From positions 1,302,001-1,366,000 of the forward strand of contig OY723303.1 in assembly GCA_963210315.1 (NCBI GenBank): a DNA stretch of 64,000 nucleotides, in the 5' to 3' direction. Positions 1 to 11,024 of this stretch are shown one piece after another (the first letter of the stretch is position 1; every line of letters begins with the position of its first letter). The notes below the pieces were generated by a model. It made no database searches. It had not been told where the DNA came from and saw nothing but the letters and a program-made list of their open reading frames with translations. The position numbers were made by a program, and so were the translations under genes. Source of the stretch: Rhynchopus euleeides (taxonomy: Eukaryota; Euglenozoa; Diplonemea; Diplonemida; Diplonemidae).

Positions 1-579
1 CTACCCCGTTGTCAAAATCTGTCGAATCCGGGTGCCAGGATTTCCCACAGCCTTGTTTTCCGATGCAATGCCTCCCCCACACACATGCACACCACAGGAT
101 CCTGCCTTTCTAAAACCTTAAGGGTTTTTTGTGGGCTCTACACACACACACACACACAACACATCTAGCCGCCCTTTTCTTTCTTTCTCTCCCCCTCCTC
201 TTTTCTCACTCTTCTTTCTGTTGTCCTCCCTCTCTCACTGCTCCGCAAGGGAAGCCAAAACTCACCCAAACCTTCTCCCCCGCGCTCGCTTTGGGAGAAC
301 AGCTAAGCGCTTTGCTGGGCAGTGTCGCAAACCGACATTGCCCACCCAGCTGCCCCACACAGAGGGGGGGCACAGCAGGGGACGGAGATAAGGGGCAGCG
401 AGGAGGCGGGGGCTTTTGCCATCGCTGGAGAGGGAGGGGGAGGGCGCCGTCCAGCCGTGCTCTGACCAGCTCCACCCCCCTCCCTTCTCCTTTTTTTTGT
501 CTTCTTTTCTTTCTTCTCTTCTTCTTGATACCCCATCCAAAACCCCCCACCCCCCCCTGAGCTGCACCCGCCTCACCAA
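1..579. other. 5' flank of kinesin gene, pyrimidine-rich
   Basis: No gene is visible. There is a (CA)n run near 139-160 and two long pyrimidine tracts (about 165-240 and 478-530). The second is followed by C-runs and AG dinucleotides before the ATG at 580, the layout expected of a trans-splice acceptor. Bases 1-128 may be the 3' flank of a gene outside the window, but nothing coding can be shown. Confidence 0.5.
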
Positions 580-3018
580 ATGGAAGAGTCGCCGCGGAAG
601 CAGCAGCAGCAGCAACAGCAGCAGCCTCTAAACCAGCCTGTGAAGGTTTGTCTCCGGATCAGGCCCTCAAACTCTTATGAGCTCTCCCAAGGTGCACCCG
701 ATGGCGTCCGCCTTCTCAGCGAAGACACGGTCGAGACAAGCCATCTTGTCGAGGGGGGTCGCAAAGTAGACTGCCACAGGCATACCTATGATGCTGTTCA
801 CACAGGGGATGCGTCTCAGACAGATATTTTCAACCAGTCAGGGATTGCCGAGCTCTGCGCCAGCGCGATACACGGCTACCACGCCACCGTGTTTGCCTAC
901 GGGCAGACCGGGTCTGGGAAGACCTACACCATGCTCGGGCCCCCTGACGGGACGCTGACAGGCATCATCCCCCAATCTGCAGCATACATCTTCGACACCG
1001 TTGACACCATCAACCGGAATCTCCGGTCGGACCCCACGTCTGCCGGCGTGGGTGTGAAGGTGCAGGCAAGCTTCCTGGAGATACACAACGAAACTGTTTA
1101 CGACCTCCTCTCGGGTTCGGAGCAGAGCCTCCCGCTGAGATGGTCGCAGGGGACGCAGAGCTTCTTCGCGGAGAACGCAATGGTTGTCGATTGCGACGCC
1201 CTCGACGACCTGATCGCGGTGGTGGAGGAGGGTGTTGTCAACCGGAAGTCCGCATCGCACCTCCTCAACGCAGACAGCTCGAGGTCACACTCCGTTCTCA
1301 CGGTGCATTTCGAGTCGAACATGCCTGCGCCATTCCCCAAGAAACCCACACAGGTCTCCACCTATGGGAAGATCAACTTCGTCGACCTCGCCGGGTCGGA
1401 GCGCCTGAAGGAGTCGAAAAGCGCAGGTGGGAATCTCGTCGAGACGTGCCACATCAACAAATCCCTCTTGGCGCTGGCACAGGTCATCTCTGTCCTGGCG
1501 GAGCAGTCGGCGAGCCAGTCACCTCCTAACTCCGGTGCGCAGGTGTCATCGCCGCTCAACGCGTCGGTGGGGGGTGGGGGGCACGTGCCCTACCGTGACA
1601 GCAAGCTGACGAAGCTTTTGATGGATTCGTTGGGTGGTGCCTGCAAGACGTTGATGGTGGCGTGTGTTTCGCCTGCGAGCATGCATGTTGATGAGACGCG
1701 CAACACGCTGATGTATGCCACGCGCGCCAGAAGCATCACAACGTCTCCCGTGATCCGGATCGGAAGCAAGCAGAACGCAATCCAGGAGATGAAGAGCGAG
1801 TTGGAGCGCCTAAGGCGCGAGAACAGAGCTCTGCGCGAGACACAGCAGAACCAGCAGCCTAACCCTCCGGGCAGAGCCGGCTCCTTCGCCTCCACAGCAT
1901 CCCCCGTATCCACTCCGGATAACTTCGTCTCCAGGACAAAGTCTGCCGTGGCAGAGTCGAGGCGCTCCCTGGAGCAGAACCCAGCTCCTCAGCTGCATGG
2001 AGGGTCCAGCATCAGGTTGGGGCAGGGCAACCTGGAGGAGGGGCATTCGATGCAGAAGAGGCGTGTCGTGCCAACGCAGCCTGCTGTGGGGATGGATCAC
2101 TTCGACAACCGGGCGGAGTCAGCGTCGTCGTCATCTCAGGCGCTGTCGTCAGACGTGGAGGATCTGATCACACGCCTCCAGCTCGACAACGAAAGGCTCA
2201 AGGTGGAGAACACCGGGTTGAAGAAGAAGGTCCGTGCCCTGTCCAGCGTGGCTGTCGCCGGGTTATCCCCGAAGCAGGCTGGCGGGTTCGGCAGCGACGG
2301 GTGGAGCCAGCAGTCCCCTTTCCCGCCGCTCGCCGCACTCCCAGGCCCACCCCCCGAGGTGAAGCCCACCGGGGTGTTGGAGCTGGCAGACCCGAAGGGG
2401 AAACGCCCAGCGAAGCTGCTGCCCCTGCAGCCTGTCCCGCCGCAGCTCACCTCACCTGCGGCGGCGACGCCCCTCGCGGACTGCCCCCTGGCGCTGGGCG
2501 TGTCGCTTCCGGATGCGGTGTGCAGCGGGGCGTGCCAAGGGCAGTCGAGCCTGGAGGGTGTGGTGCGTCTGCTGAAGGGGACTCTGTCCCGTCTCAGCAT
2601 CGAGGCTGACGCGCTTCGGCAGAAGGGCTGCGGGCCGCAGAACCCTGCGGAGGGAATCGCTGCTGTCGTTGCGGAGAATATACGGCTCGTTGAGGTGCTG
2701 CGTGCGTTCGACGTGCTTCAGGGAGGCGGTGACCAGGCCTTTGCAACCCCGCGGTCCCCAGTGGGGGTCTGCTCGCAGGCACGGCTGGCGGAGGCGCTGG
2801 CGCGGGTTGCCGAGCTGGAGGCCTCCGTCGAGGCGGTCCAAGAGGAGTTGGATCGGGTGACGGTTGCCCCCGCCCCGCCCGACAGGCAGCACATCGTGGA
2901 CCGGCGCGAGCTGCGGCTGCAGAGGTCGACGAATTCTGCACTCCGCCTTGAAATATCGAAGCTCAGGGAGTCTGTCTCGATGCAGGCCAGTCTAAGGCAG
3001 AGCTTATCCGTGGGGTGA
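580..3018 (+). CDS. N-terminal-motor kinesin-like protein
   Basis: An 812-residue kinesin in a single exon. The motor domain starts near residue 20. The nucleotide-binding P-loop GQTGSGKT is at 108-115, switch I (NADSSRSH) at 230-237 and switch II (DLAGSE) at 269-274. NKSLLAL and the conserved HVPYRDSKLTKLL follow, so the ATPase appears intact. After residue ~400 there is a neck coil, a Ser/Pro-rich linker, and short coiled coils near 500-560 and at the C-terminus. A polyglutamine run occupies residues 8-15. It should be a plus-end-directed microtubule motor in the cytoplasm or flagellum. The class (for example kinesin-12-like or an orphan protist class) cannot be decided by eye. The start at 580 follows a strong pyrimidine tract and opens shortly before the motor. 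The stop is TGA. Confidence 0.93.
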   Translation: MEESPRKQQQQQQQQPLNQPVKVCLRIRPSNSYELSQGAPDGVRLLSEDTVETSHLVEGGRKVDCHRHTYDAVHTGDASQTDIFNQSGIAELCASAIHGYHATVFAYGQTGSGKTYTMLGPPDGTLTGIIPQSAAYIFDTVDTINRNLRSDPTSAGVGVKVQASFLEIHNETVYDLLSGSEQSLPLRWSQGTQSFFAENAMVVDCDALDDLIAVVEEGVVNRKSASHLLNADSSRSHSVLTVHFESNMPAPFPKKPTQVSTYGKINFVDLAGSERLKESKSAGGNLVETCHINKSLLALAQVISVLAEQSASQSPPNSGAQVSSPLNASVGGGGHVPYRDSKLTKLLMDSLGGACKTLMVACVSPASMHVDETRNTLMYATRARSITTSPVIRIGSKQNAIQEMKSELERLRRENRALRETQQNQQPNPPGRAGSFASTASPVSTPDNFVSRTKSAVAESRRSLEQNPAPQLHGGSSIRLGQGNLEEGHSMQKRRVVPTQPAVGMDHFDNRAESASSSSQALSSDVEDLITRLQLDNERLKVENTGLKKKVRALSSVAVAGLSPKQAGGFGSDGWSQQSPFPPLAALPGPPPEVKPTGVLELADPKGKRPAKLLPLQPVPPQLTSPAAATPLADCPLALGVSLPDAVCSGACQGQSSLEGVVRLLKGTLSRLSIEADALRQKGCGPQNPAEGIAAVVAENIRLVEVLRAFDVLQGGGDQAFATPRSPVGVCSQARLAEALARVAELEASVEAVQEELDRVTVAPAPPDRQHIVDRRELRLQRSTNSALRLEISKLRESVSMQASLRQSLSVG

Positions 3019-3658
3019 ATGTCGCCCCGGCATCAACCCTGGATTTGCCCCGTGCCTCCTGCAACATCGGCGTGTCCCCACTCGCAGATGTGGGCATCTG
3101 TGCGGGGGTGAGGTGGTGTGGCGTTCTCCGCGCACACTAGATTAAAGAAATTTACGTGTGGGTGTGTGAGTGGTGACGCGTGTGTTTTGAAGCCTGAGTT
3201 TGTGAGTGGTACGCACCCCCCTGGTGATAGGTAGGCCATGCAGGCCCCGTGACTACGTCACGGCGCCTCTATCTGGCCTGACCTGGGGCTAGACTTTGAT
3301 CTGGTGAGTGGGCAGCCACGCAGCTCCCACGACGAGTGAAGACGGTGTCGAGAACAGAACAGTGATTGTGACGTCAGGCAGTTGCCCGACCCGCGGTGCC
3401 TGATGCATGGCAATGTGTCTGGGGTGTGTGTGTGTTGTAATCAAACTGTGTGGATTTGTCCTTGATTTCTGTGATTCTTCCGTGCAGAGCAGAAGCTGTC
3501 TCGAACCCTCTCCCTTCCCTCCCTCACCCCCCCTCCCCGCCTCGCTGGTGGCGGGGCAGGCTGGGTGGGTGTCTCAAGTTGCCCCCTGAATCTACTGGTG
3601 TTTTTTTTTGTTTACCACAACAGGGAACCTGTCAGTGTCAAAAAGATAGCAGGCAGCG

Positions 3659-3740
3659 CTTGGGCAACAAATACAACCTCCTCATCAGGCTGCGGAGTTG
3701 CTTTTGTTTTGCCCGGATTTGGCGCACAAACAACAGCCTT
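3659..3740 (+). repeat. Dispersed repeat R1, copy 1
   Basis: About 80 bp match 32321-32393 with scattered differences. Shared words include GGGCAACAAA, CATCAGG, CGGAGTTGCTTTTG and GGATTTGGCGCACAAACAAC. One copy is intergenic and the other lies in intron 2 of the PA2G4 gene, so this is probably a mobile or mobilised sequence and not a gene part. No terminal repeats are visible. Confidence 0.7.
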
Positions 3741-4736
3741 ATCTTTTTTTTGCTGGATACGTTCTCCTCCCCCCTCTGTAACCTCTGCAGGTGTGGTGCA
3801 GAGGGGTAAGTCCAAAAGCTCGTGCAGCTGCGCGTGTGAATCAAGAGGGGGAATGGAAAGGGAGAGAATGAGAGAGCAACGGCGCAAACCCGGTTGGTGC
3901 ATCCGAAAATAAAAACAACACAACACCATCAATCCGAAGGAAAAGTATGATCACGACATCCCCCCCTCCCCCCCCCCCCCTCTCGACAGCCGAGCACAGC
4001 ACAACTCGGACACACCCCTGATAAATATTCTGAAAAAATTGATTGAAGCGAGTCCAACCCCCTGTGCCTTGCTGGATTCCTCTACCTTTCTCTACTTTAC
4101 GACACCCCCCCGCCTCCCTGCAGCAGGGGATGGGAGGGGAGGGGAGGGGGTTTATTTCAAAAAGGATATGTTCTTGGTAAAATTCACCCCCCCCCCCCCT
4201 CCTCCCTTCCCCTTCTCCTCCCCCCCCCCTTCCCCTTTACCTCTCTCTCTCTCTCTCCCGTATCGTATTCTGTCCTCATCCTTCAACCCATCCGCGTTAT
4301 CAGGCGTCTGTCATTAACCTGTACGGCTACTACCGTGACTACAGGTCAGTCGGCCTTTCAGCTGAAGCTGAACGTGCGTGCATTCGTTCCGAACTGACTC
4401 AAAAACAAATTTTGAATGGTCGCGTTTTCCAGTATCACAGCCCAGATCTCATCCCCTCTATGCTACCCAGACCCTCCCCGTATCCCCCCCCATCTTCCCC
4501 CCTGTTACAACCCCAGGTTGCCCTGGTTCACCCTTCACCTTGTATTGGTGGTGTTTTTTTTTCCTTCCCTCACCCGCACATCTCTTTCTGTGTTTGAGTT
4601 GAGCTGTGTTTTTGTTGGGTTTGGCTGTTCGTTGTGATGATCCCCCCCTCCCCCTTCTTTTCTGCAACTCCTCCTCCTCCTCCCCTTCTCTGCAAGCCAC
4701 GAGCTTTTCAGGCTTCTCTGGTTGGAGTGTGTTGGT

Positions 4737-4768
4737 AGGTGGGGTGGGGTGGGGGTGGGGGTGGGGGC
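4737..4768 (+). other. G-rich block with quadruplex potential
   Basis: At least six G-tracts of four to five bases are separated by single T residues, giving (GGGGT)n-like spacing. A sequence like this could fold into a G-quadruplex on the + strand. It is one of several in the noncoding DNA; others are near 46560-46600 and 63515-63543. Confidence 0.55.
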
Positions 4769-5422
4769 CAGTCGCCCCTACACCCCTGAAGAAGTTGCAA
4801 GAAGCGACCGCCCCTAACGAAATAGGTGTTACACTGGCATGGGTTTGGCATACAGTTGAAAGGTCCCCTTTTTGGGAATGTGTGTCTTTTTTTTTCCAAG
4901 GCCTTGTCGTTAGAAGTGGTCCGTGTGTTCCCAAATTGGCCTGGGGTAGCTTGCTCTCTGATCCTAGCCCTATCAAGAAGATGTATCACCTGCATTGCAT
5001 ACGGGGTGTGTGTGTGTGTGGGGGGGGGGGGGATAATGTTAGAATTGTGTTCCTCCCACGACTGTCTGCTCACACAGATCCAGCTGTGGCTGTTTTAATT
5101 GAACCAAAATCACCCATCATTTGCCAGTCTTATTCTGCGAGGTACAGGTCAGTCTCTCACACCAACATGTTGATGTAGAGAGCGACTTTGCTGCATCCAG
5201 AAGACGCCTGGCATGCTTTAGTGCAGGCGGTGTGACGTGCCGTGCAGGCATCAGAGCCCACCCAGTGCACACCACCTGCGTCCTCCGCAAAGTAAGATAA
5301 TTTTTTTGGGGAAAAAGAAGACTCGGATGTTTGCTACTGTGCGCACAAGCGAAACCACAACGAACCCAGAAGTACTACACATACACACCATGCGCCCCCC
5401 CCCCCCCCCTCGTGTGATTTGA

Positions 5423-5489
5423 CACAACCTGCATAACGAGTGAAGGGAGATCATCCTTGTGCCTCCTTCTACTTCCACTTCATCACCCC
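5423..5489 (+). repeat. Dispersed repeat R2, fullest copy
   Basis: The first half, ACACAACCTGCATAACGAGTGA, recurs in altered form at 41294-41350 and near 58376-58412. The second half, GGGAGATCATCCTTGTGC followed by a TTCTACTTC word, recurs at 59430-59475 inside an intron. Four partial copies in one window show an interspersed family. Confidence 0.65.
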
Positions 5490-7403
5490 TTACCCTTCGT
5501 GTGGTGAATGCGTCAGCGGCTCCCTGAAAACCCAGGGAGGCAAGCCGTCCACCCAGCAAACTCCAACCTCAGAGGCCGCGGTGCTCTCGGATGATCTGTG
5601 GCGTGGTGTTGGATCGTTCATTCGGGTGGCTCCGTGTGGAGGGCAATAAATTCAACGAAGGTGGATGGTGGGCGGCGGGGTTCTTCACAACTCGTGCTGA
5701 AGAGTCGCGCTTTTTCTCGGCATATTTTTCTCCTTTTATTTTTCTGTGGGGGGGGGGAAACACAACCCGCCGAACACTTTTTTGCCGATAACTGCCGCAG
5801 AGCGAAGGCCCCTTCTCTTCCCCGAAGAATCGAACTCAATTTCCTCCTTCCCCCCCAGTCTTCGGTATGTGTTACGGGTGCCAAACCGTGCCGTCAAGGG
5901 AACAGCCTGGGCTGCAAGATCAGTAGAGTGGGTTTGCGGTTTTAAGGGCACCAGCCATGCTACATCAATGATTGTTATGAACGAACATCAGAAACAAACA
6001 GTTTACAGTTGAATCTTGGGGAGGGGACGGGGGAGGGGGGGCAACCTTTCTTGCGTTTACCCAAACTCCTCCGGTCTCTCTCGCAAAGAAGGCTTAACAG
6101 ATTCACTGTTGGAAGCGTATGTGTTCACCCATGTACCCCGGACAGGTAACGAACGAGCGCACAAAGAATTTCAAGTTCGGGATGTTTTGGGATGTGTATG
6201 TGGGGTGGGGAAGGGGCGGTGGGGGGGAACCCAACCACGCCCAGTTCACGTCACCCTCGGGACAAAGTTGTATGGAAGGCATTTTCCCGAATATAGTGTG
6301 TCCATGCTGCTGCGGTGGAACCATCTGCTGCCCCAGCAGAGATGTGCCACCCGAGCTGTGTTGTTGTGAGTTGTGCTGGCCTAGGTGCGTGCAGTATTCG
6401 TTGTTCTTGAGAGTTGTGCTCACAGCAAGCAGGGAATTTCTGTGTGCCGATACAAAAATAAAACCCTCGCAGAACATCACCCACGCAGCAAGGCGTGGTT
6501 GGTGTGCGGTGGGGTAGGGTGTGTTCGCGCGATCGACGAATACAATAATACCCTGTTAGCTCTCTTCTCCTTCACATTTTGCACCACACAACATACGGTT
6601 TGCACATTCCAACAAGAGCTGGCTTGAGCCGCTTGATCGGCGGGGCCCCATTGCTTCCTCCTCTTGGAAAGCAGTGGTGTGCACGCTATTTCCAAAATGC
6701 AGTCGATGCGGTTGTTCTTTTTCCCTGCATTCTCGAACGGGTTTTTTTGACTCGCTGCGAAGAAACGTAGCGAAGTCACAAAGTAACGAAGAAAAAGAAT
6801 CGTATGCCTGAAGCTTTAGGATTAGCACCTTCATGACACTTCAACAGGGCCTCAACACAGCCTTGAGACAGCAAGTGTATGCTCAACGAATAGGAGCCCA
6901 GATCTGTTGCTAACAGTTCACCGGGCAGGTGTGTTCCTACCATAGAGCGAAAGGAATCCGGTTTTCTTTAGTTTTGTCTCAACAATGCACTCAGCATCTG
7001 TCCCAACACCCCTCCCCATCTCCCTCCCACCCCTGCGCCCGCCTCTTGTCCAGTGCCTTTAAAGTGCCCCTGTTGCAAGATTTCACCAACCGTGCCCCAC
7101 TTGGGGGGTGGGGGTGGCTGGGGCTGGGATGGGTGGCGGGGATGGGGCCTGTCCTCGATGAGAGAGACACGCAGTTCGCATAAAACAGCCCATGCGGGAA
7201 GATTCGATACAGCGGTGTCTCCCTTCCCATCCCCTCCCCGCACGCGTTGATCTTTTTGCAGCAGTGCAGCACACGCATCCACTGCACCACACACACACAC
7301 CCTAGCAGGAGGTGGTCTGTGTGTGACAGGAGGGTAAGGGCAGCACACACACGCCCACACCCGCCGACACCCCACCCCCACACCCACACCCAGTGAAAGC
7401 AAT

Positions 7404-8486
7404 ATGCTGCACATCAAAGTGCAGGTGCCTGGGGCACCCATGGGTAACCTCACGCTGAAGGCGAAGGGGTCGTCACCCAGCGCTGTTGTCGATGAATGCA
7501 AGCGGAAGCTCGGGCTGCATGTCCCCATGTCGCTGTGCAGCTTGGGCGACGACGGCGTCGATCTCATGAACGTCGGCATTGAGGAACACATGGTGCTTGT
7601 CCCGGTCTTCCCGAAGGGGACGGAGGTCCGGGCGATCAACATGGTGAACAACCCTGACCTGAATGGGAAGGAGGGTCGGGTCATTCTGGAGAGGGACGGG
7701 AAGTACGGCATCCAGTTCACCGATGGGAAGAAGGGCTACATGGCGGGGAGCAACCTCGCCGCAATCGACCACAAGGCGGAGGCGGCGAAGGAGGCGCTGG
7801 CAAAGCTCATGGAGGACACTCGCCTCACAGGCGACGAGGTCTACGTCCCGCCGCCCGCCCCGACTGGGCCTGTTCTGTCGCGCGACGAGAAGCGCGTGTT
7901 CATCCAGCAGGTGCAGGAGCTGCTCCCAGGCTCATCGGTGAAGGATGCGGGCAGCGCACTGCTCGCCAACCTATGGGATGTCGAGGCTGCGGTGGCACAG
8001 CTGGAGGCGGAGAAGAAGGTGGTTGTCCCCGTGAAGATGTGCCTCCTCACGGACATCGCGGAGGGCGGGAGCGACAGGACAACCACGCGGAGGGTGGAGA
8101 AGGACTTCTCCGTCGGCGCGAAGGGCGGTGGCGGCACGGTGACCTACGCATGCAGGAAGTGCCGTGCCACGCTCTGCACCTCGGGGGACGTCAAGCCGCA
8201 CGACCCCGACCCGTCCTCCGCAGGCAAGAAGGAGTTCAAGAAGAAGAACGGCCTGGACAGGATCTCCTTCCAGGAGTGCGGGTCTGTGTTCCTGGAGGAG
8301 GGCCGTGTGGAGTGGATCGAGCCGCAGCTCGGGGGGGAGATGAAGGGCGACCTCCATTGCCCCAAGCCGGGGTGCAAGGCGAAGGTGGGCACGTACAGCT
8401 GGACAGGCCAGCAGTGCTCCTGCGGGCACTGGGTCTGCCCCGCACTGCAGCTGCAGCAGTCGAAAATGGACCGTTTCTCTAGCTGA
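7404..8486 (+). CDS. Yvh1/DUSP12-type zinc-domain protein lacking the phosphatase domain
   Basis: A 360-residue protein. The last ~115 residues match the C-terminal zinc-binding domain of the Yvh1/DUSP12 family: CRKC at 250-253, a later ECGSVF and EW segment, then CP..GCKAK.G.Y.W.GQQCSCGHW and a PA.Q motif. In yeast Yvh1 this domain is known to suffice for 60S ribosome maturation (Mrt4 release), while the phosphatase domain is dispensable. Here no HCx5R phosphatase is present. Instead the N-terminus shows a ubiquitin-like segment (~1-70), an SH3-like segment with LNGKEGRV and FTDGKKGY (~73-118), and a UBA/CUE-like helical segment (~158-202). A role in ribosome assembly, possibly ubiquitin-linked, is inferred. 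The ATG at 7404 is preceded by (CA)-rich DNA and CAG. The gene is a single exon ending in TGA. Confidence 0.85.
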   Translation: MLHIKVQVPGAPMGNLTLKAKGSSPSAVVDECKRKLGLHVPMSLCSLGDDGVDLMNVGIEEHMVLVPVFPKGTEVRAINMVNNPDLNGKEGRVILERDGKYGIQFTDGKKGYMAGSNLAAIDHKAEAAKEALAKLMEDTRLTGDEVYVPPPAPTGPVLSRDEKRVFIQQVQELLPGSSVKDAGSALLANLWDVEAAVAQLEAEKKVVVPVKMCLLTDIAEGGSDRTTTRRVEKDFSVGAKGGGGTVTYACRKCRATLCTSGDVKPHDPDPSSAGKKEFKKKNGLDRISFQECGSVFLEEGRVEWIEPQLGGEMKGDLHCPKPGCKAKVGTYSWTGQQCSCGHWVCPALQLQQSKMDRFSS

Positions 8487-9161
8487 TAAGAGAGGCGAAG
8501 GCTTCTGTGGAGGTGAGTTGGTGTGTGTGTGTTTGCTATGTTTGATGTGATCGCAGAGGTGAGATTCTGGGTGGGTTGTGGTGTGCAGAACAGATTTGGT
8601 AGGGTGGGTGGGTGGGATTTTTCATTCGTTAGCGTGTTCCGTTTTGTTGTCTATGCAGACCTGTGCGTGCTTGGGGTGTGCCAGACGTGCGGTGCCAAAC
8701 AGCTTTCTCTCTTGTTTACCCCCCCGCCCGGAGGATAAGACCATCACTACTATCAAACATCAGAAACAAACCAGCAGGCAGAGCTGAACCAGAACCGCAG
8801 GAGGGCTGTGTGTGCCCCCTCCTGCACAGGGTGGCGTGGGGTGCCGTGCAGCCCCCCACCCCACGCTCACCCACACCCACCACCCCACTCACTGGCTCTC
8901 ACTGGGTGTCCCCGGGCCCCAGCCGGCGGCATGCCCTGCCAACTCTAGCCCATCAGGGGGGAGCCGCAAAGTCACTGCAGTCGGGAGTTCGCCGTCAGAT
9001 CAGGCTGCGCGTTGCCCCAGCCCTCAACCCCTTTCGGCTATGTGCATGGTGAGTGGAGGGTGGAGTGGCGGATATGTTGCGTGTGTGTTTCACTGAGGAC
9101 ACTGGCCCTGTCCTGCGGCACAGACACGTATTGGTCTGGGGTGTTGTGTGTTTGGGTGGCA
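8487..9161. other. Intergenic spacer
   Basis: No gene is seen. The spacer is GT-rich after the stop, then C-rich with (CACC)n stretches near 8850-8890. The reading frame of the downstream coiled-coil gene stays open back to 9012, but residues encoded before 9162 look like noise. Confidence 0.5.
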
Positions 9162-11024
9162 ATGCACCAATCACCCGGACCCCCACGCGCAGTTGAACCG
9201 GGCTCGACACAGACACAGCGCGTCCGCCAGATGGAGCAGCACATGATGGCGTCGCGCAAGCTGGGTGCCAGCGGGCGGGACTTCCTCAGCATGCTGGCGG
9301 TGCGTGCGCCGCAGCAGGAGCGGCTGCGTGAGGAGCTGCGTGTGGCGCAGCAGGAGGCACAGCGCCTGGAGGCGGAGGCGGGGGTGGCGCTGGGCGAGGC
9401 GGAGGCACGGCGGCAGGGGGTGGCGGAGGCGGTGCAGGAGCAGGCGCAGCTGCTGCAGCGGCTGGAGGACGTGAAGCTGGGGTACGCGGGGTACCAGCAG
9501 CACGCCGCGCGTGGGGCGGACGTGACGCAGCGGCTGCGGGCGCGGCAGGCAGACGCGGCGGCGGGGCGCAAGGCCTTCGTGCGGCGCATGGAGGGGACGA
9601 AGGCGGTGCTGCGGACCTGGGAGGGTGTGCACGCTCTGGAGGTGGCGGCGCAGGAGCACGTGCGGCAGTGCGCTGAGGCACAGGCGGAGGGGGTGCTGCA
9701 GGCCGTGTCGGTGTCGCTGGGGCGGCTGACGTGCGCGGAGCAGCTGGGCGCCAGCCGCGCGGCGTGTGAGGCGCACCTCGAGGCGGCGGCGGGGCGCTAC
9801 GAGCCACTGCGCAACGAGTGGATGGCGGCACGCATGGCGAGCGAGGAGGCCCTGGTGGCGACACGTGTGCTGGAGGGGCGTGCTGACGAGGCGGGCCTGC
9901 GTGCGGAGGCGGTGGCGGCACGTGTGGCGGCGTGTGCGGATGAGGCGCAGCGCCTGGGCGCAGAGGCGGAGGCGCAGGAGGCGGGGCTGTGTGCGGCAGG
10001 CGCTGCTGTCGAGGCGGCGCAGGCACGTGTGGATGCCGCCACACAGGAGCTGGCACGCGAGCAGGCGGCGGCGGTGCAGGCGCGTGAGGCGGCTGCGCAG
10101 AGCACGGCTGCCGCACAGGCAGAGGTGGAGGCTGTGCAGCAGCAGCGTGCGCAGCTGGCCAACAGCGCCGAGGCTGCGGCACACGAGGCGGACCGCGCAC
10201 AGGTGGCAGAGGCGGAGGAAGCACTGCAGCAGAAGCTGCTGCGCGTGCTGCTGACGGCCGAGATGCACGTGCAGCTTCGCATGCGTGCGGCGGCAGGCGA
10301 GCTGCGGTGCGTGGAGGTGGAGCACCAGGCCCACAGCCTGCAGGCGGAGCTGGACGCGGTGCAGGACGCACAGACGCAGGGGTCGCAGCGCGAGGGGCTG
10401 CTGCGCCAGCTGCTGGCGGTGGCACAGGCCGAGGCGGCTGCACGCGAAGGTGTGGCGGCGCAGTGGGAGGGTGGGCTTGCGGGGCTGGAGCGGTCTGCCA
10501 ACGCCGAGAACGGTGCCATCGCACGCCGTGACTTCTCACGCCGCCGGGAGCGCCTCGCCAGCCCGACACAGCCTGTGTCTGCTTCTGGCCATGTCGATGT
10601 CGATGCTGATCCTGCCACAGACGTTGTTGCTGATGGTGACCGTGACATGCACCGTCACCGCGACCGCACCGAGAGCAGGCAGTCGCAGTCTCAGGCACTG
10701 CTGCAGCAGCAGCTGCAGCAGCAGCAGCAGAACCGGCAGAAGCAGCAGTCCCGCAAGCGCGACGAGAAGAACGGAAGCCACAGCCGGGACCCGCCCCGCA
10801 AGCGCACGCTGTCTGGGAACGCACAGCTGCCGCCCAGCAAGAGCCCGCGCCAGAGCCAGCCACGCCGCGACGCATTTGACGGCCTCTTCTCCGCCTCCGC
10901 ACGGCGCCCTGACTCAGGCGGCGCACTCAGCGACATCAGCAGCCTCTTCCGCGAGACCCCGCACCAGCCGAAGGCAAACAACAAGTCACTGACACGCAAG
11001 ACCAACGCCTTCGCAGGCCTCTGA
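9162..11024 (+). CDS. Ala/Glu/Arg-rich coiled-coil protein
   Basis: About 620 residues of unknown identity. Residues ~25-450 form an almost continuous coiled coil very rich in Ala, Glu, Gln and Arg, built from GCG/GAG/CAG codons with unusually high GC. A short His/Asp-rich linker, a Gln-rich run (~505-525) and a basic Ser/Pro/Arg tail ending TRKTNAFAGL follow. There is no catalytic domain, signal peptide or membrane segment. It is probably a structural or cytoskeletal protein; kinetochore or basal-body scaffolds are possible but unsupported. The frame is open from 9012. I chose 9162, but the ATG at 9231 directly follows CCGCCAG and may be the true trans-spliced start. The long minus-strand frames in this region are shadows of the biased codon use. 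Confidence 0.75.
   Translation: MHQSPGPPRAVEPGSTQTQRVRQMEQHMMASRKLGASGRDFLSMLAVRAPQQERLREELRVAQQEAQRLEAEAGVALGEAEARRQGVAEAVQEQAQLLQRLEDVKLGYAGYQQHAARGADVTQRLRARQADAAAGRKAFVRRMEGTKAVLRTWEGVHALEVAAQEHVRQCAEAQAEGVLQAVSVSLGRLTCAEQLGASRAACEAHLEAAAGRYEPLRNEWMAARMASEEALVATRVLEGRADEAGLRAEAVAARVAACADEAQRLGAEAEAQEAGLCAAGAAVEAAQARVDAATQELAREQAAAVQAREAAAQSTAAAQAEVEAVQQQRAQLANSAEAAAHEADRAQVAEAEEALQQKLLRVLLTAEMHVQLRMRAAAGELRCVEVEHQAHSLQAELDAVQDAQTQGSQREGLLRQLLAVAQAEAAAREGVAAQWEGGLAGLERSANAENGAIARRDFSRRRERLASPTQPVSASGHVDVDADPATDVVADGDRDMHRHRDRTESRQSQSQALLQQQLQQQQQNRQKQQSRKRDEKNGSHSRDPPRKRTLSGNAQLPPSKSPRQSQPRRDAFDGLFSASARRPDSGGALSDISSLFRETPHQPKANNKSLTRKTNAFAGL

Larger units (their letters stand above)
3019..7403. 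other. 4.4-kb low-complexity intergenic region
   Basis: I see no gene in either strand. Open frames here are short, composition-driven (poly-Pro, His/Gly, Ser) and lack domains. The region holds many C or G runs (for example 3961-3982, 4185-4200, 5022-5033, 5395-5412) and a strong G-rich block at 4737-4768. It also holds members of two dispersed repeat families (about 3659-3740 and 5423-5489). Transcripts of the flanking genes must end and begin here, but no signal is distinctive. Confidence 0.6.

Noticed and set aside
4458..4976. 172-codon minus-strand frame in the large first spacer
   Set aside because: His/Pro/Glu simple repeats reflect C- and G-run DNA; no conserved motif.
9171..10926. 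Long minus-strand open frames (387 and 546 codons) opposite the coiled-coil gene
   Set aside because: They are Arg/Pro/His/Ala-only translations created by the GCG/GAG/CAG codon bias of the + strand gene; no domain and no start context.
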